From: CAILHX01 sp964511385
Lineage (GTDB): Bacteria > Pseudomonadota > Gammaproteobacteria > Burkholderiales > Methylophilaceae
Assembly: GCA_964511385.1 (NCBI GenBank)
Contig: CAZEFE010000001.1
Location: forward strand, 510,573 to 574,572
Direction: 5' to 3'
Length of the DNA: 64,000 nt
Shown: positions 45,759 through 52,923 of the stretch, piece by piece
Position numbering within the stretch: the first letter of the stretch is position 1
Layout: the number at the start of each line of letters is the position of its first letter
Translations under genes and position numbers: made by a program
The notes under the pieces: model-generated
What the model was told of the DNA's origin: nothing
Seen by the model: only the letters and a program-made list of their open reading frames with translations
Databases searched by the model: none

Positions 45759-46571
45759 ATGGAACCGCATACCACCAGCCTGCTGCTTGGCGCCTTTGTC
45801 GGCCTGCTGCTGGCGCTGACCGGTGCCGGCGGCGGCGTTGTTGCCGTGCCGCTGCTGGTGTTTTTCCTGCAGCTGACAATCGCCGAGGCGTCCCCTATCG
45901 GCCTGCTGGCGGTGATGCTGGCAGCGGGTGTCGGCGCTGCACTGGGGCTGCGCGCGGGTATCGTGCGCTACAAGGCGGCGGGATTGCTGGCAGGCTGTGG
46001 CCTGGTGCTGACGCCGCTGGGTATCTGGCTGGGGCTGTACCTGCCCAACGCGCTGCTGACGGTGGTATTTGCTGCGGTGCTGGCATTTGTTGCGCTGCGC
46101 ATGTGGCAGCGGGCAAGCCGCGAAGTGGATGCCCTGGGCTGGGTGGACGATAGGCCGCCCCCGCCCTGCCAGCTGGACACTTTGCGCGGCAAGCTGCGCT
46201 GGACCGCACCCTGCGCCCGCGCCATCATGGTGGCGGGTGCCGGCGCCGGATTCCTTTCCGGCTTGCTGGGGGTGGGCGGCGGGTTTGTGATTGTCCCGGC
46301 ACTGCGCGGGTTCACCGATCTCGACATCAAATCCATTGTCGCCACATCGCTGGCGGCAATTGCGCTAGTATCTGCCGGTGGGGTGATGCTGGCGGCCGCG
46401 CACGGCCTGGTGCACTGGGAACATGCCTGGCCGTTTGCCGGCGGCGCCGCCAGCGGGATGCTGCTCGGCAGGGTGGTGGCCCAACGCCTTGCGGGCGCCC
46501 ATGTGCAACGGGCATTTGCCATATTTGCCCTGCTGGTTGCCGTTGGATTGGTGGTTAAACTGGTTTTATAA
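45759..46571 (+). CDS. TauE/SafE (TSUP) family exporter, probable sulfite exporter
   Basis: 270 residues, eight membrane segments in two halves, each with the TSUP glycine signature (LALTGAGGGVVAVPLLVF and FLSGLLGVGGGFVIVPAL). Its position 29 bp after sqr makes export of sulfite or thiosulfate, the products of SQR plus persulfide dioxygenase, the natural guess. Compare the half-size TSUP protein at 24 kb. Confidence 0.9.
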   Translation: MEPHTTSLLLGAFVGLLLALTGAGGGVVAVPLLVFFLQLTIAEASPIGLLAVMLAAGVGAALGLRAGIVRYKAAGLLAGCGLVLTPLGIWLGLYLPNALLTVVFAAVLAFVALRMWQRASREVDALGWVDDRPPPPCQLDTLRGKLRWTAPCARAIMVAGAGAGFLSGLLGVGGGFVIVPALRGFTDLDIKSIVATSLAAIALVSAGGVMLAAAHGLVHWEHAWPFAGGAASGMLLGRVVAQRLAGAHVQRAFAIFALLVAVGLVVKLVL

Positions 46572-46586
46572 CGAGAGGAGCAAGCC

Positions 46587-46775
46587 ATGAAAGTCAACGT
46601 CGGCGGTATTGATCGTATATTGCGTATCCTGGTAGGCATCGTGCTGATAACCCTGACCGTGCGGGGCACCATCGGTGCCTGGGGCTGGATCGGCGTGGTG
46701 GCGCTGGCAACCGGGCTGTTCCGCTTCTGCCCGGCGTACACCGTGCTGGGCGTCAAAACCTGCAAAACCGAATAA
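46587..46775 (+). CDS. DUF2892 small membrane protein (second copy)
   Basis: 62 residues. IDRILRILVGIVLITLTVRG, then GWIGVVALATGLFRFCPAYTVLGVKTC, the full DUF2892 signature including the CPAY...TC cysteines, which the other copy at 44175 lacks. GAGAGGAG precedes the ATG. Last gene of the sulfide run. Confidence 0.88.
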   Translation: MKVNVGGIDRILRILVGIVLITLTVRGTIGAWGWIGVVALATGLFRFCPAYTVLGVKTCKTE

Positions 46776-46877
46776 TTCCATTTCCAATTCAAAATTGACT
46801 GTGTTGGCTGCGCCTTGCCGTGCTACTCGCACTGTCTTCGGCTTGCCGCCGTGTCAATTTTGATTGAGAAATGGAAT
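46775..46877. repeat. 103-bp palindromic element between convergent genes
   Basis: ATTCCATTTC-N5-CAAAATTGAC at the left matches the complement of the right end with 20 of 25 positions. The interior (CCGTGCTACTCGCACTGTCTTCGG) resembles the core of the 143-bp elements (CCGTACTCCTTGTACTGTCCCGG), so a distant relative is likely. It lies exactly between the DUF2892 stop and the methyltransferase stop and may also serve as a two-way terminator. No clear target duplication. Confidence 0.65.
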
Positions 46878-46881
46878 GCGG

Positions 46882-48012
46882 TTATTTCTGTGCCAGCCGC
46901 CACAATGAGGTGACTTCCGCCGCGCGCGCCGCGTGCAGCGGGTCGCCGGCGTCGGCGGTCTTGGGATGGTCGGGCCGGGTGTCCAGCCGTTCCACCACCT
47001 TCAGCCCGCCGGCGTCGATCCAGGCCAGCAGCTGCTCGCGCGTGCGCAAGCCTAGGTGTTCGGCCAGGTCGGAGAGGATCAGCCAGCCTTCGCCGTTGGC
47101 TTCCAGATGCGCTGCCAGGCCGTGCAAAAACGTCCGCAGCATGCAGCTTTCCGGGTCGTATACCGCGTGTTCCAGCGGCGAACTGGGCCGTGCCGGAATC
47201 CACGGCGGGTTGCACACCACCAGCGGCGCTGTGCCCGGCGGAAACATGTTTTCCTGCAATACCGCGACCTGCTTGCCGTAACCCAGCCGCGCCAGGTTTT
47301 CGCGGGCGCAGGTCAGCGCCCGGCTGTCCTGGTCGGTCGCCACAATGTGTTTGACGCCGCGCTTGGCCAGCACGGCGGCCAGCACGCCGGTGCCGGTGCC
47401 GATGTCGAATGCCAGTTCCGTGGATGGCAGCGGCGCGTCCGCCACCAGCGCCACATACTCGCCGCGCACCGGCGAAAACACGCCGTAATGCGGGTGGATA
47501 CGGTCTTCCAGGAACGGAATCTCCACGCCTTTCTTGCGCCATTCATGGGCGCCGATCAGCCCCAGCAATTCGCGTAGCGATGTGACATACGGTGTTTTGC
47601 GCTCGCCGTAGGCTTCAACGCAGGCGGCAAAAACATCCGGCGCGCGCCGCAACGGGATGACGTGGTCGGCGTCGAACGGCAGCAGCAGCATCGCCAGCGT
47701 GCGGGCGCGCTGCGACTGCGCCAGGCGGTACAGGTTGAATGCCTCTTTCGGCGTTGCCGGTTTGGCCTTGCTGCGCGCGGCGCTGTTGTCGATGCGCCGC
47801 GACATGGCTTGCAGCAACTGCCGGGCGTTCTGGAAATCGCCGCGCCACAGGATCGCCGTGCCCTCGCACGCCAGCCGGTAAGCCGCATCCGCCTTCATGG
47901 TGTCGTCGGCAACCACCACGCGCTTGGGCGGGTGTGCGCCGCTCTCTGATTGCCAATGGGCGGATCGCTCTTTGCCGGCTTCAGTCCAGTGGATCAGGGG
48001 CGGTGTGTTCAT
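46882..48012 (-). CDS. Class I SAM-dependent methyltransferase (PrmC/RsmC-like)
   Basis: 376 residues from the ATG of MNTPPLIHWTEAG; the open frame extends further but this is the first sensible start. The C-terminal half has motif I AFDIGTGTGVLAAVLAKRG and the catalytic NPPW in VVCNPPWIPARP, the site of N-methylation of rRNA bases or glutamine side chains. The N-terminal ~170 residues are a separate helical domain. Which substrate (rRNA or protein) is not evident. Confidence 0.85.
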   Translation of the reverse strand: MNTPPLIHWTEAGKERSAHWQSESGAHPPKRVVVADDTMKADAAYRLACEGTAILWRGDFQNARQLLQAMSRRIDNSAARSKAKPATPKEAFNLYRLAQSQRARTLAMLLLPFDADHVIPLRRAPDVFAACVEAYGERKTPYVTSLRELLGLIGAHEWRKKGVEIPFLEDRIHPHYGVFSPVRGEYVALVADAPLPSTELAFDIGTGTGVLAAVLAKRGVKHIVATDQDSRALTCARENLARLGYGKQVAVLQENMFPPGTAPLVVCNPPWIPARPSSPLEHAVYDPESCMLRTFLHGLAAHLEANGEGWLILSDLAEHLGLRTREQLLAWIDAGGLKVVERLDTRPDHPKTADAGDPLHAARAAEVTSLWRLAQK

Positions 48013-48076
48013 GGGGGATTCTCTGGGATTGGGCCAACACGCGTCGGCAAAGGCGGATTGTACTCTCCTGCAACGC

Positions 48077-48781
48077 TCAGGGCTCGCGGCGGGAAAACGG
48101 CAGGCGCGCATTCCCGCTGCCCTGCGCCCAGGCGTACACCAGGGCAACAGCGGCCAGCATCGGCACAAAGCCCCAGTTCTGGTTGAGCGGCGGCGCCAGC
48201 AGCGGGGTGAAGGAGTAAATCGCGTCATACACCGCGTGCAGCGCAATCACGGCGGTCATGCTGCCGGAGCGCAGGTAAATCAGGCCGATGATCACGCTGG
48301 CCAGGAAGATTTCGCCGAACGTCCACAGCGAGGGCTCCCACACCCCCACGTGCCACAGCGTGAACACCGTGCTGGTCACCAGCACCGCCTTCAGCGCGCC
48401 GAAGCGCTCGGCCAGCAGGTTCTGCATAATGCCGCGGAACAGGAATTCTTCCTTGACCGCCACCGGGATGCTGGTGACCGCAAACATGACGGCCACCGAC
48501 TGCTTCAGCCCGTATGTGCCCACCAGCACCGGGATGCTCAGGAATAGCAGCAGCGCCAGCAGCAGTGCGGGGGCGGCGAGGCTGGCCGGGTCGGGCTTGC
48601 GCGACAGGATCACCGGCTTCAGCAGCCACCAGTAGAGCCCGGCGGTGGCGATGCGCATCGCGGTACGGATGGATTCCGCCTCGATGGAAGTCCACTGCAA
48701 ATAATGCAGCACCACCCGCGTCGCCACGACAAAGGCGATTTCGGCAAAAGCGACAATAACCAGGCGGCGGGTGAGGTTCAT
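48077..48781 (-). CDS. CPBP-family intramembrane metalloprotease
   Basis: 234 residues, about seven membrane segments. Motifs EEFLFRG (EExxxR), FTLWHVG (FxxxH) and ALHAVYDA (HxxxD) are those of the CPBP/Rce1/YdiL glutamic intramembrane protease group. The start overlaps the stop of the YggU gene (ATGA). Substrates are unknown; in other bacteria family members process bacteriocin precursors or immunity proteins. Confidence 0.88.
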   Translation of the reverse strand: MNLTRRLVIVAFAEIAFVVATRVVLHYLQWTSIEAESIRTAMRIATAGLYWWLLKPVILSRKPDPASLAAPALLLALLLFLSIPVLVGTYGLKQSVAVMFAVTSIPVAVKEEFLFRGIMQNLLAERFGALKAVLVTSTVFTLWHVGVWEPSLWTFGEIFLASVIIGLIYLRSGSMTAVIALHAVYDAIYSFTPLLAPPLNQNWGFVPMLAAVALVYAWAQGSGNARLPFSRREP

Positions 48782-49134
48782 GCGGCCAACTCCTTGGCAA
48801 TGACGGGCGGCAGGGTTTGCGGCGACTTGATGCGCAGTTGCTTGTTCACGTTGTAACGGCCAAACACCACGGTGATGTCGCTGGTGGAAACACCGAACTC
48901 CTTCGCCAGGAACTTGACCATGTGGTCGGTCGCCTTGCCGCCCACCGGCGCCGCCGTGACGCTGATCTTGAGTTGCTTGCCCTTGGCCTTGCCGATGGCG
49001 TCCTGCTTGGCGCTGGGGGTGCCGAGCACGTTGAGCACCAGGGTGTCGCCGTCCCAGCCGCAAAACGAGGAGATTTCCGTGCCCTTGCCGGTGGCTTTGC
49101 CTTCGCCCTTGGCCTTGGATTTCTTGACTGCCAT
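48778..49134 (-). CDS. YggU/DUF167 family protein with a Lys/Gly-rich leader
   Basis: 118 residues. A basic, low-complexity leader (KKSKAKGEGKATGKG) precedes the DUF167 domain (LVLNVLGTPSAKQDAI, APVGGKATDHMVKFLAKEFGVS, GRYNVNKQLRI). YggU is a conserved small alpha/beta protein of unknown role. It is coupled to the CPBP protease gene by a 4-bp overlap. Confidence 0.87.
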   Translation of the reverse strand: MAVKKSKAKGEGKATGKGTEISSFCGWDGDTLVLNVLGTPSAKQDAIGKAKGKQLKISVTAAPVGGKATDHMVKFLAKEFGVSTSDITVVFGRYNVNKQLRIKSPQTLPPVIAKELAA

Positions 49135-49152
49135 ATTGAAAATGCCGGCAGC

Positions 49153-49500
49153 TTAAAGGCTGCGGCCGTTAAACGGCCTGACCTTCAGCGGTGCCAGGTC
49201 CACCCCGTCCAGGCTGCGGGCGTTGACCATGACCATCTCGGCGCCGGACGGGGTTGTGCCTTCCGAATAGGTGGCGCACCCGCAGTGGGGGCAGAAGCGA
49301 TGCTTGATCCGCTGCTTGTTGAAGGTATAGGTGCCCAGGTCGGCCTCGGGGGTGAGCAGGCGAAAATGTTCGCGGGGGACCGGCCAGTGCAGCGAACCGC
49401 GCTTGCTGCAAATGGAGCAATTGCATGCCGTGAGTTGGTTCAAGTCGCCCTCGGCTTCGAAGGCGATACGTCCGCAATGGCAGCTACCCTTGTAAAGCAT
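49153..49500 (-). CDS. GFA-family (CENP-V/GFA) zinc-binding protein
   Basis: 115 residues. Zinc ligands CHCGRIAFE (CxC), ACNCSICSKRG (CxCxxC) and FCPHCGCATYS (CxxC) define the GFA fold of glutathione-dependent formaldehyde-activating enzyme relatives. Its substrate is not known. It is 18 bp upstream of the YggU gene on the same strand. Confidence 0.9.
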   Translation of the reverse strand: MLYKGSCHCGRIAFEAEGDLNQLTACNCSICSKRGSLHWPVPREHFRLLTPEADLGTYTFNKQRIKHRFCPHCGCATYSEGTTPSGAEMVMVNARSLDGVDLAPLKVRPFNGRSL

Positions 49501-49820
49501 GACCTGTTTCCTTTCGATTGATCAGAGCGGGATTACGGGAATACACATGTCTCGCAATCGAATACGCCGGTTCCCGGATTGTACGACGAACCCTTTGGAT
49601 AATGCTCAAAGCTGGGCCGCGACTTCTACCCTACCGGGCTTTCATGCAATGGTGTCTGACCCCATTTATTTACGTCATTCCACCGCTATGTAATGGCGGT
49701 GGAATATGACGAAAACTGGGCGAGGGCGGCGCAGTTGGAGGGAGTTGGTTTTGGAGAATGATTACGCGTGGGCAACAAGTTGCCCACCCTACCGGGCTGA
49801 TCCCATTACCTCATTACCTG
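49501..49820. other. 320-bp intergenic stretch with a strong hairpin
   Basis: No gene seen. It contains the palindrome CGTCATTCCACCGC / GCGGTGGAATATGACG (49673-49711), two copies of ACCCTACCGGGCT (near 49627 and 49787) and the small hairpin GGGCAACAAGTTGCCC. The sequence GGTGTCTGACCCC nearby resembles words often left near REP/IS remnants; this is only an impression. Confidence 0.55.
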
Positions 49821-50753
49821 TTAAGCATTGCCTGACCTTGGGCCGCGCCCCAATACAGCCTCTAGCCTTACTTGAAGACGTTTTGCTAATTCTTCAGGCG
49901 TTTGCCAATCAATACAATTGAATTGCCTAATATCAAAATGTAAGTCAGACATATCACTTTTCCTGCAAGTCCAAAATACTGGAATCCCAATACCAAGGGC
50001 ATACCCCGCTTCAAAGTAAACACCGCTGCGATGGCCAGTAAAGTCGGCAACGACAAATTTTGACGAATTGATCTGCTTAATTATTTCATCATCTATTCGA
50101 TTAATATGCTCGATCTGATCCATCCGGATTGGGTCATAACCCGCGCCAAGAATCCCGACTTGGAATCCATCAGAATATGTTCCGTTAAGATCTGGATGAA
50201 AGGACATTGCCACAAATCCGTTTGCCGATGTTGTGCGCCTTCCCTTCAATTCATCAAGCCTGATATAGCCTCCTGGAAGGATTTCGCAGTCACCTCCAAT
50301 AGTTCTTGCTTCAGCAAGACCTTGATCTCGAAGTGTGCCTAGTAAGTAATTTACGTCTTCTGCTGTCGAGGAGTATGTTGCAGCTAAAAACCTCGGTTCA
50401 TTGATATTGAACATATCACCGAGCCCTTTAAGGCCTACTACTGCTTCGTCAAGTAGTGCGTTTGCTCGCTCTAGGACTGAAGGGAGAGGGGTTGCCAAAA
50501 TCTTTTTTAGGTTTTCTGAGGTAATCATGGGAACAGAACCTAGTCGATTTTGATTCCTTACCCAGCCAGACAACAACGCCCTACGGTCTCTGCCTAGACC
50601 CTGCCGCATCATAGAGCTCGCCGTTCCTGATAGTTTGAATTCACCACAGCGCGGACAGTTTTGATGGATTCCATCAAAGCCACCAGATGGAAGCGTTGTT
50701 GCCATCTGGTCGACGCAGACCTCACATTGATCTTTGTCTTCATCAGGCGACAT
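49821..50753 (-). CDS. Zinc-ribbon protein with a C-terminal nucleoside-2-deoxyribosyltransferase-like domain
   Basis: 310 residues. An N-terminal zinc ribbon (CEVC ... CPRC) is followed by a helical middle part. The last ~130 residues (GFVAMSFHPD, INRIDDEIIKQINSSKFVVADFTGHRSGVYFEAGYALGIGIPVFW) resemble the nucleoside deoxyribosyltransferase fold, with the Asp and Glu (FEAGYA) residues in the places where that family binds nucleotide and does catalysis. Proteins with this fold are often predicted NAD- or nucleotide-processing effectors of defence or stress systems. The gene is AT-richer than its neighbours and stands alone, which suggests transfer. Exact activity unknown. Confidence 0.7.
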   Translation of the reverse strand: MSPDEDKDQCEVCVDQMATTLPSGGFDGIHQNCPRCGEFKLSGTASSMMRQGLGRDRRALLSGWVRNQNRLGSVPMITSENLKKILATPLPSVLERANALLDEAVVGLKGLGDMFNINEPRFLAATYSSTAEDVNYLLGTLRDQGLAEARTIGGDCEILPGGYIRLDELKGRRTTSANGFVAMSFHPDLNGTYSDGFQVGILGAGYDPIRMDQIEHINRIDDEIIKQINSSKFVVADFTGHRSGVYFEAGYALGIGIPVFWTCRKSDMSDLHFDIRQFNCIDWQTPEELAKRLQVRLEAVLGRGPRSGNA

Positions 50754-50906
50754 GAATGTGCTCCTTTGCCTAACTAATAAGTAACCATCCTAAATCATCA
50801 CACAAAACGGGCGTGAAGTTTTTCATATCTCTCGAAAATTCATCAAGTTAACGAGAAATAGGGGGCTCGTTCCGCAAGGCAATATTACCTGGCCACTCCT
50901 GCTGTT

Positions 50907-52883
50907 TCACGAAACAGCCTGCTTCAACTGCTCCAGGATCGCCGGGTTGTCCAGCGTCGAAATGTCCGCGGTGATTTCCTCGCCCTTGGCCAGTGTACGC
51001 AGCAGGCGGCGCATGATCTTGCCGGAGCGGGTTTTGGGTAGATTGTCGCCAAACCTGATTTCGTCCGGCTTGGCGATGGGGCCGATTTCGTGGCCGACCC
51101 AGTCGCGCAGTTGGGCGACGATTTTTTTCGCGTCTTCGCCTTCCGGGCGGGTGCCTTTGAGCACGACGTAGGCGACGATGGCTTCACCCTTGATGTCGTG
51201 CGGCTTGCCGACCACGGCGGCTTCGGCCACCAGGGGGTTGGCGACCAGCGCCGACTCGATTTCCATGGTGCCCAGCCGGTGCCCGGAGACGTTGAGCACG
51301 TCGTCGATGCGGCCCATGATGGTGAAATAGCCGGTGCTGGCGTCGCGCACGGCGCCGTCGCCGGCCAGGTAGAGCCTGCCGCCCAGGTCTTCGGGGAAAT
51401 AGCTTTTCTTGTAGCGTTCCGGGTCGCCCCAGATGGTGCGGATCATCGCCGGCCAGGGTTTTTTGATGACCAGCAGGCCGCCGTTGCCCCACGGCTGTTC
51501 GTGTCCGGTTTCATCCACCACGGCGGCCTGGATGCCGGGCAGCGGCAGGGTGCAGGAGCCGGGAACCAAGGGGGTAATGGGCAGCGGGGAGATGACGTGG
51601 CCGCCGGTTTCGGTTTGCCAGAAGGTATCCATCACCGGGCAGCGGCCGCCGCCCACTTCCTCGTAATACCACACCCAGGCTTGCGGGTTGATCGGCTCGC
51701 CGACAGTGCCCAGCAGGCGCAGGCTGGAGAGGTCGAAATTTTTCGGGTGCGTTGCCGGGTTGAGTTCCGAAGCCTTGATCAGCGAGCGGATCGCCGTGGG
51801 CGCGGTGTAAAAAATGCTGACCTTGTGCTTTTGCACCATCTGCCAGAAGCGCCCGGCATCGGGGTAGGTGGGTATGCCTTCGAACACCACCTGGGTGGCG
51901 CCGATGGCCAGCGGGCCGTAGGCGACGTAAGTGTGGCCGGTGATCCAGCCCACGTCGGCGGTGCACCAGAAAATGTCGCCGCCCTTGATATCGAACACCC
52001 AGCGCATGGTGTTCATCGCGTGCAGCAGGTAGCCGGCGGAGGAGTGCTGCACGCCTTTGGGCTTGCCCGTCGATCCCGAAGTGTAGAGCAGGAACAGCGG
52101 GTGCTCGGCGCCCACCATCACCGGCTCGCAGGTGTCGGCCTGGCCGTTGACCAGGTCGCTCCACCAGATGTCGCGGGCATTCCAGGCGACATCCATGCCG
52201 GTGCGCTTGAGCACCACGACTTTTTCCACGGTTTCGCAGCCGGGCATGGTCAGCGCTTCATCCACCGCGGATTTGAGCGGCATGGTGCGGCCGCCGCGAA
52301 ACTGGCCGTCGGCAGTGATGACGGCGCGCGCGCCGGCGTCGTGGATGCGCTCCTGCAGGCTCTTGGAGGAAAAGCCGCCGAACACCACGGAATGGGTCAG
52401 CCCCAGCCGGGCGCAGGCTTGCATCGCAACAATGGCTTCGATGCCCATCGGCAGGTAGATCACCACGCGGTCGCCGATATTGAGCTTGAGCGTTTTCAGG
52501 CCGTTGGCAAACTGGCAGACGCGGTGGTACAGCGCCTGGTAGCTGACGTGGGTCACACTGCCGTCATCCGCCTCGAAAATGATGGCGGTTTTGTCGGGCT
52601 GGGTGGCCAGGTGCTTGTCCAGGCAGTTCCAGGAAACATTCAGTTCGCCATCGTCGAACCAGCGGTAGAACGGCGCGTTGGATTCATCCAGCGTGCGGGT
52701 GAACGGCTTGTGCCACACCAGCAGTTCGCGCGCCAGCTTGGCCCAGAAGCCGGTGTAGTCCTGCTCGGCCTCAGCGCACAGGGCCCGGTAGGCTTCCATG
52801 CTGGAAATCGTGGCCTGCTGCGCGACCTCGGCGCCGGGTTCAAAAACGCGATGTTCGTGCGACACTGACTCAATGGAACTCAT
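50907..52883 (-). CDS. acs: Acetyl-CoA synthetase
   Basis: 658 residues. ATP-binding LLYTSGSTGKPKGVQHSSAGY, WCTADVGWITGHTYVAYGPL, TFWQTETGGHVISPLP and the C-terminal LPKTRSGKIMRRLLR, whose Lys is acetylated by Pat/CobB-type control. It converts acetate, ATP and CoA to acetyl-CoA. Length matches E. coli Acs (652). It lies 41 bp after ppsA on the same strand, so a shared role in acetate and pyruvate use for gluconeogenesis is likely. Confidence 0.97.
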   Translation of the reverse strand: MSSIESVSHEHRVFEPGAEVAQQATISSMEAYRALCAEAEQDYTGFWAKLARELLVWHKPFTRTLDESNAPFYRWFDDGELNVSWNCLDKHLATQPDKTAIIFEADDGSVTHVSYQALYHRVCQFANGLKTLKLNIGDRVVIYLPMGIEAIVAMQACARLGLTHSVVFGGFSSKSLQERIHDAGARAVITADGQFRGGRTMPLKSAVDEALTMPGCETVEKVVVLKRTGMDVAWNARDIWWSDLVNGQADTCEPVMVGAEHPLFLLYTSGSTGKPKGVQHSSAGYLLHAMNTMRWVFDIKGGDIFWCTADVGWITGHTYVAYGPLAIGATQVVFEGIPTYPDAGRFWQMVQKHKVSIFYTAPTAIRSLIKASELNPATHPKNFDLSSLRLLGTVGEPINPQAWVWYYEEVGGGRCPVMDTFWQTETGGHVISPLPITPLVPGSCTLPLPGIQAAVVDETGHEQPWGNGGLLVIKKPWPAMIRTIWGDPERYKKSYFPEDLGGRLYLAGDGAVRDASTGYFTIMGRIDDVLNVSGHRLGTMEIESALVANPLVAEAAVVGKPHDIKGEAIVAYVVLKGTRPEGEDAKKIVAQLRDWVGHEIGPIAKPDEIRFGDNLPKTRSGKIMRRLLRTLAKGEEITADISTLDNPAILEQLKQAVS

Positions 52884-52923
52884 CTTCTCTCCTTAACGCT
52901 GCCTCATTTTTAACTGCTGCTGG

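Noticed and set aside
48782..49063. N-terminal extension of the CPBP protease gene to 49063
   Set aside because: It overlaps the YggU gene fully; the ATG at 48781 overlaps the YggU stop and gives a normal membrane start.
49605..49720. Small gene within the 49.5-49.8 kb gap
   Set aside because: Short frames here cross a perfect hairpin and lack a ribosome binding site; no family was recognised.
51090..52868. 592-residue open frame on the plus strand opposite acs
   Set aside because: Acetyl-CoA synthetase on the minus strand is complete and unmistakable.
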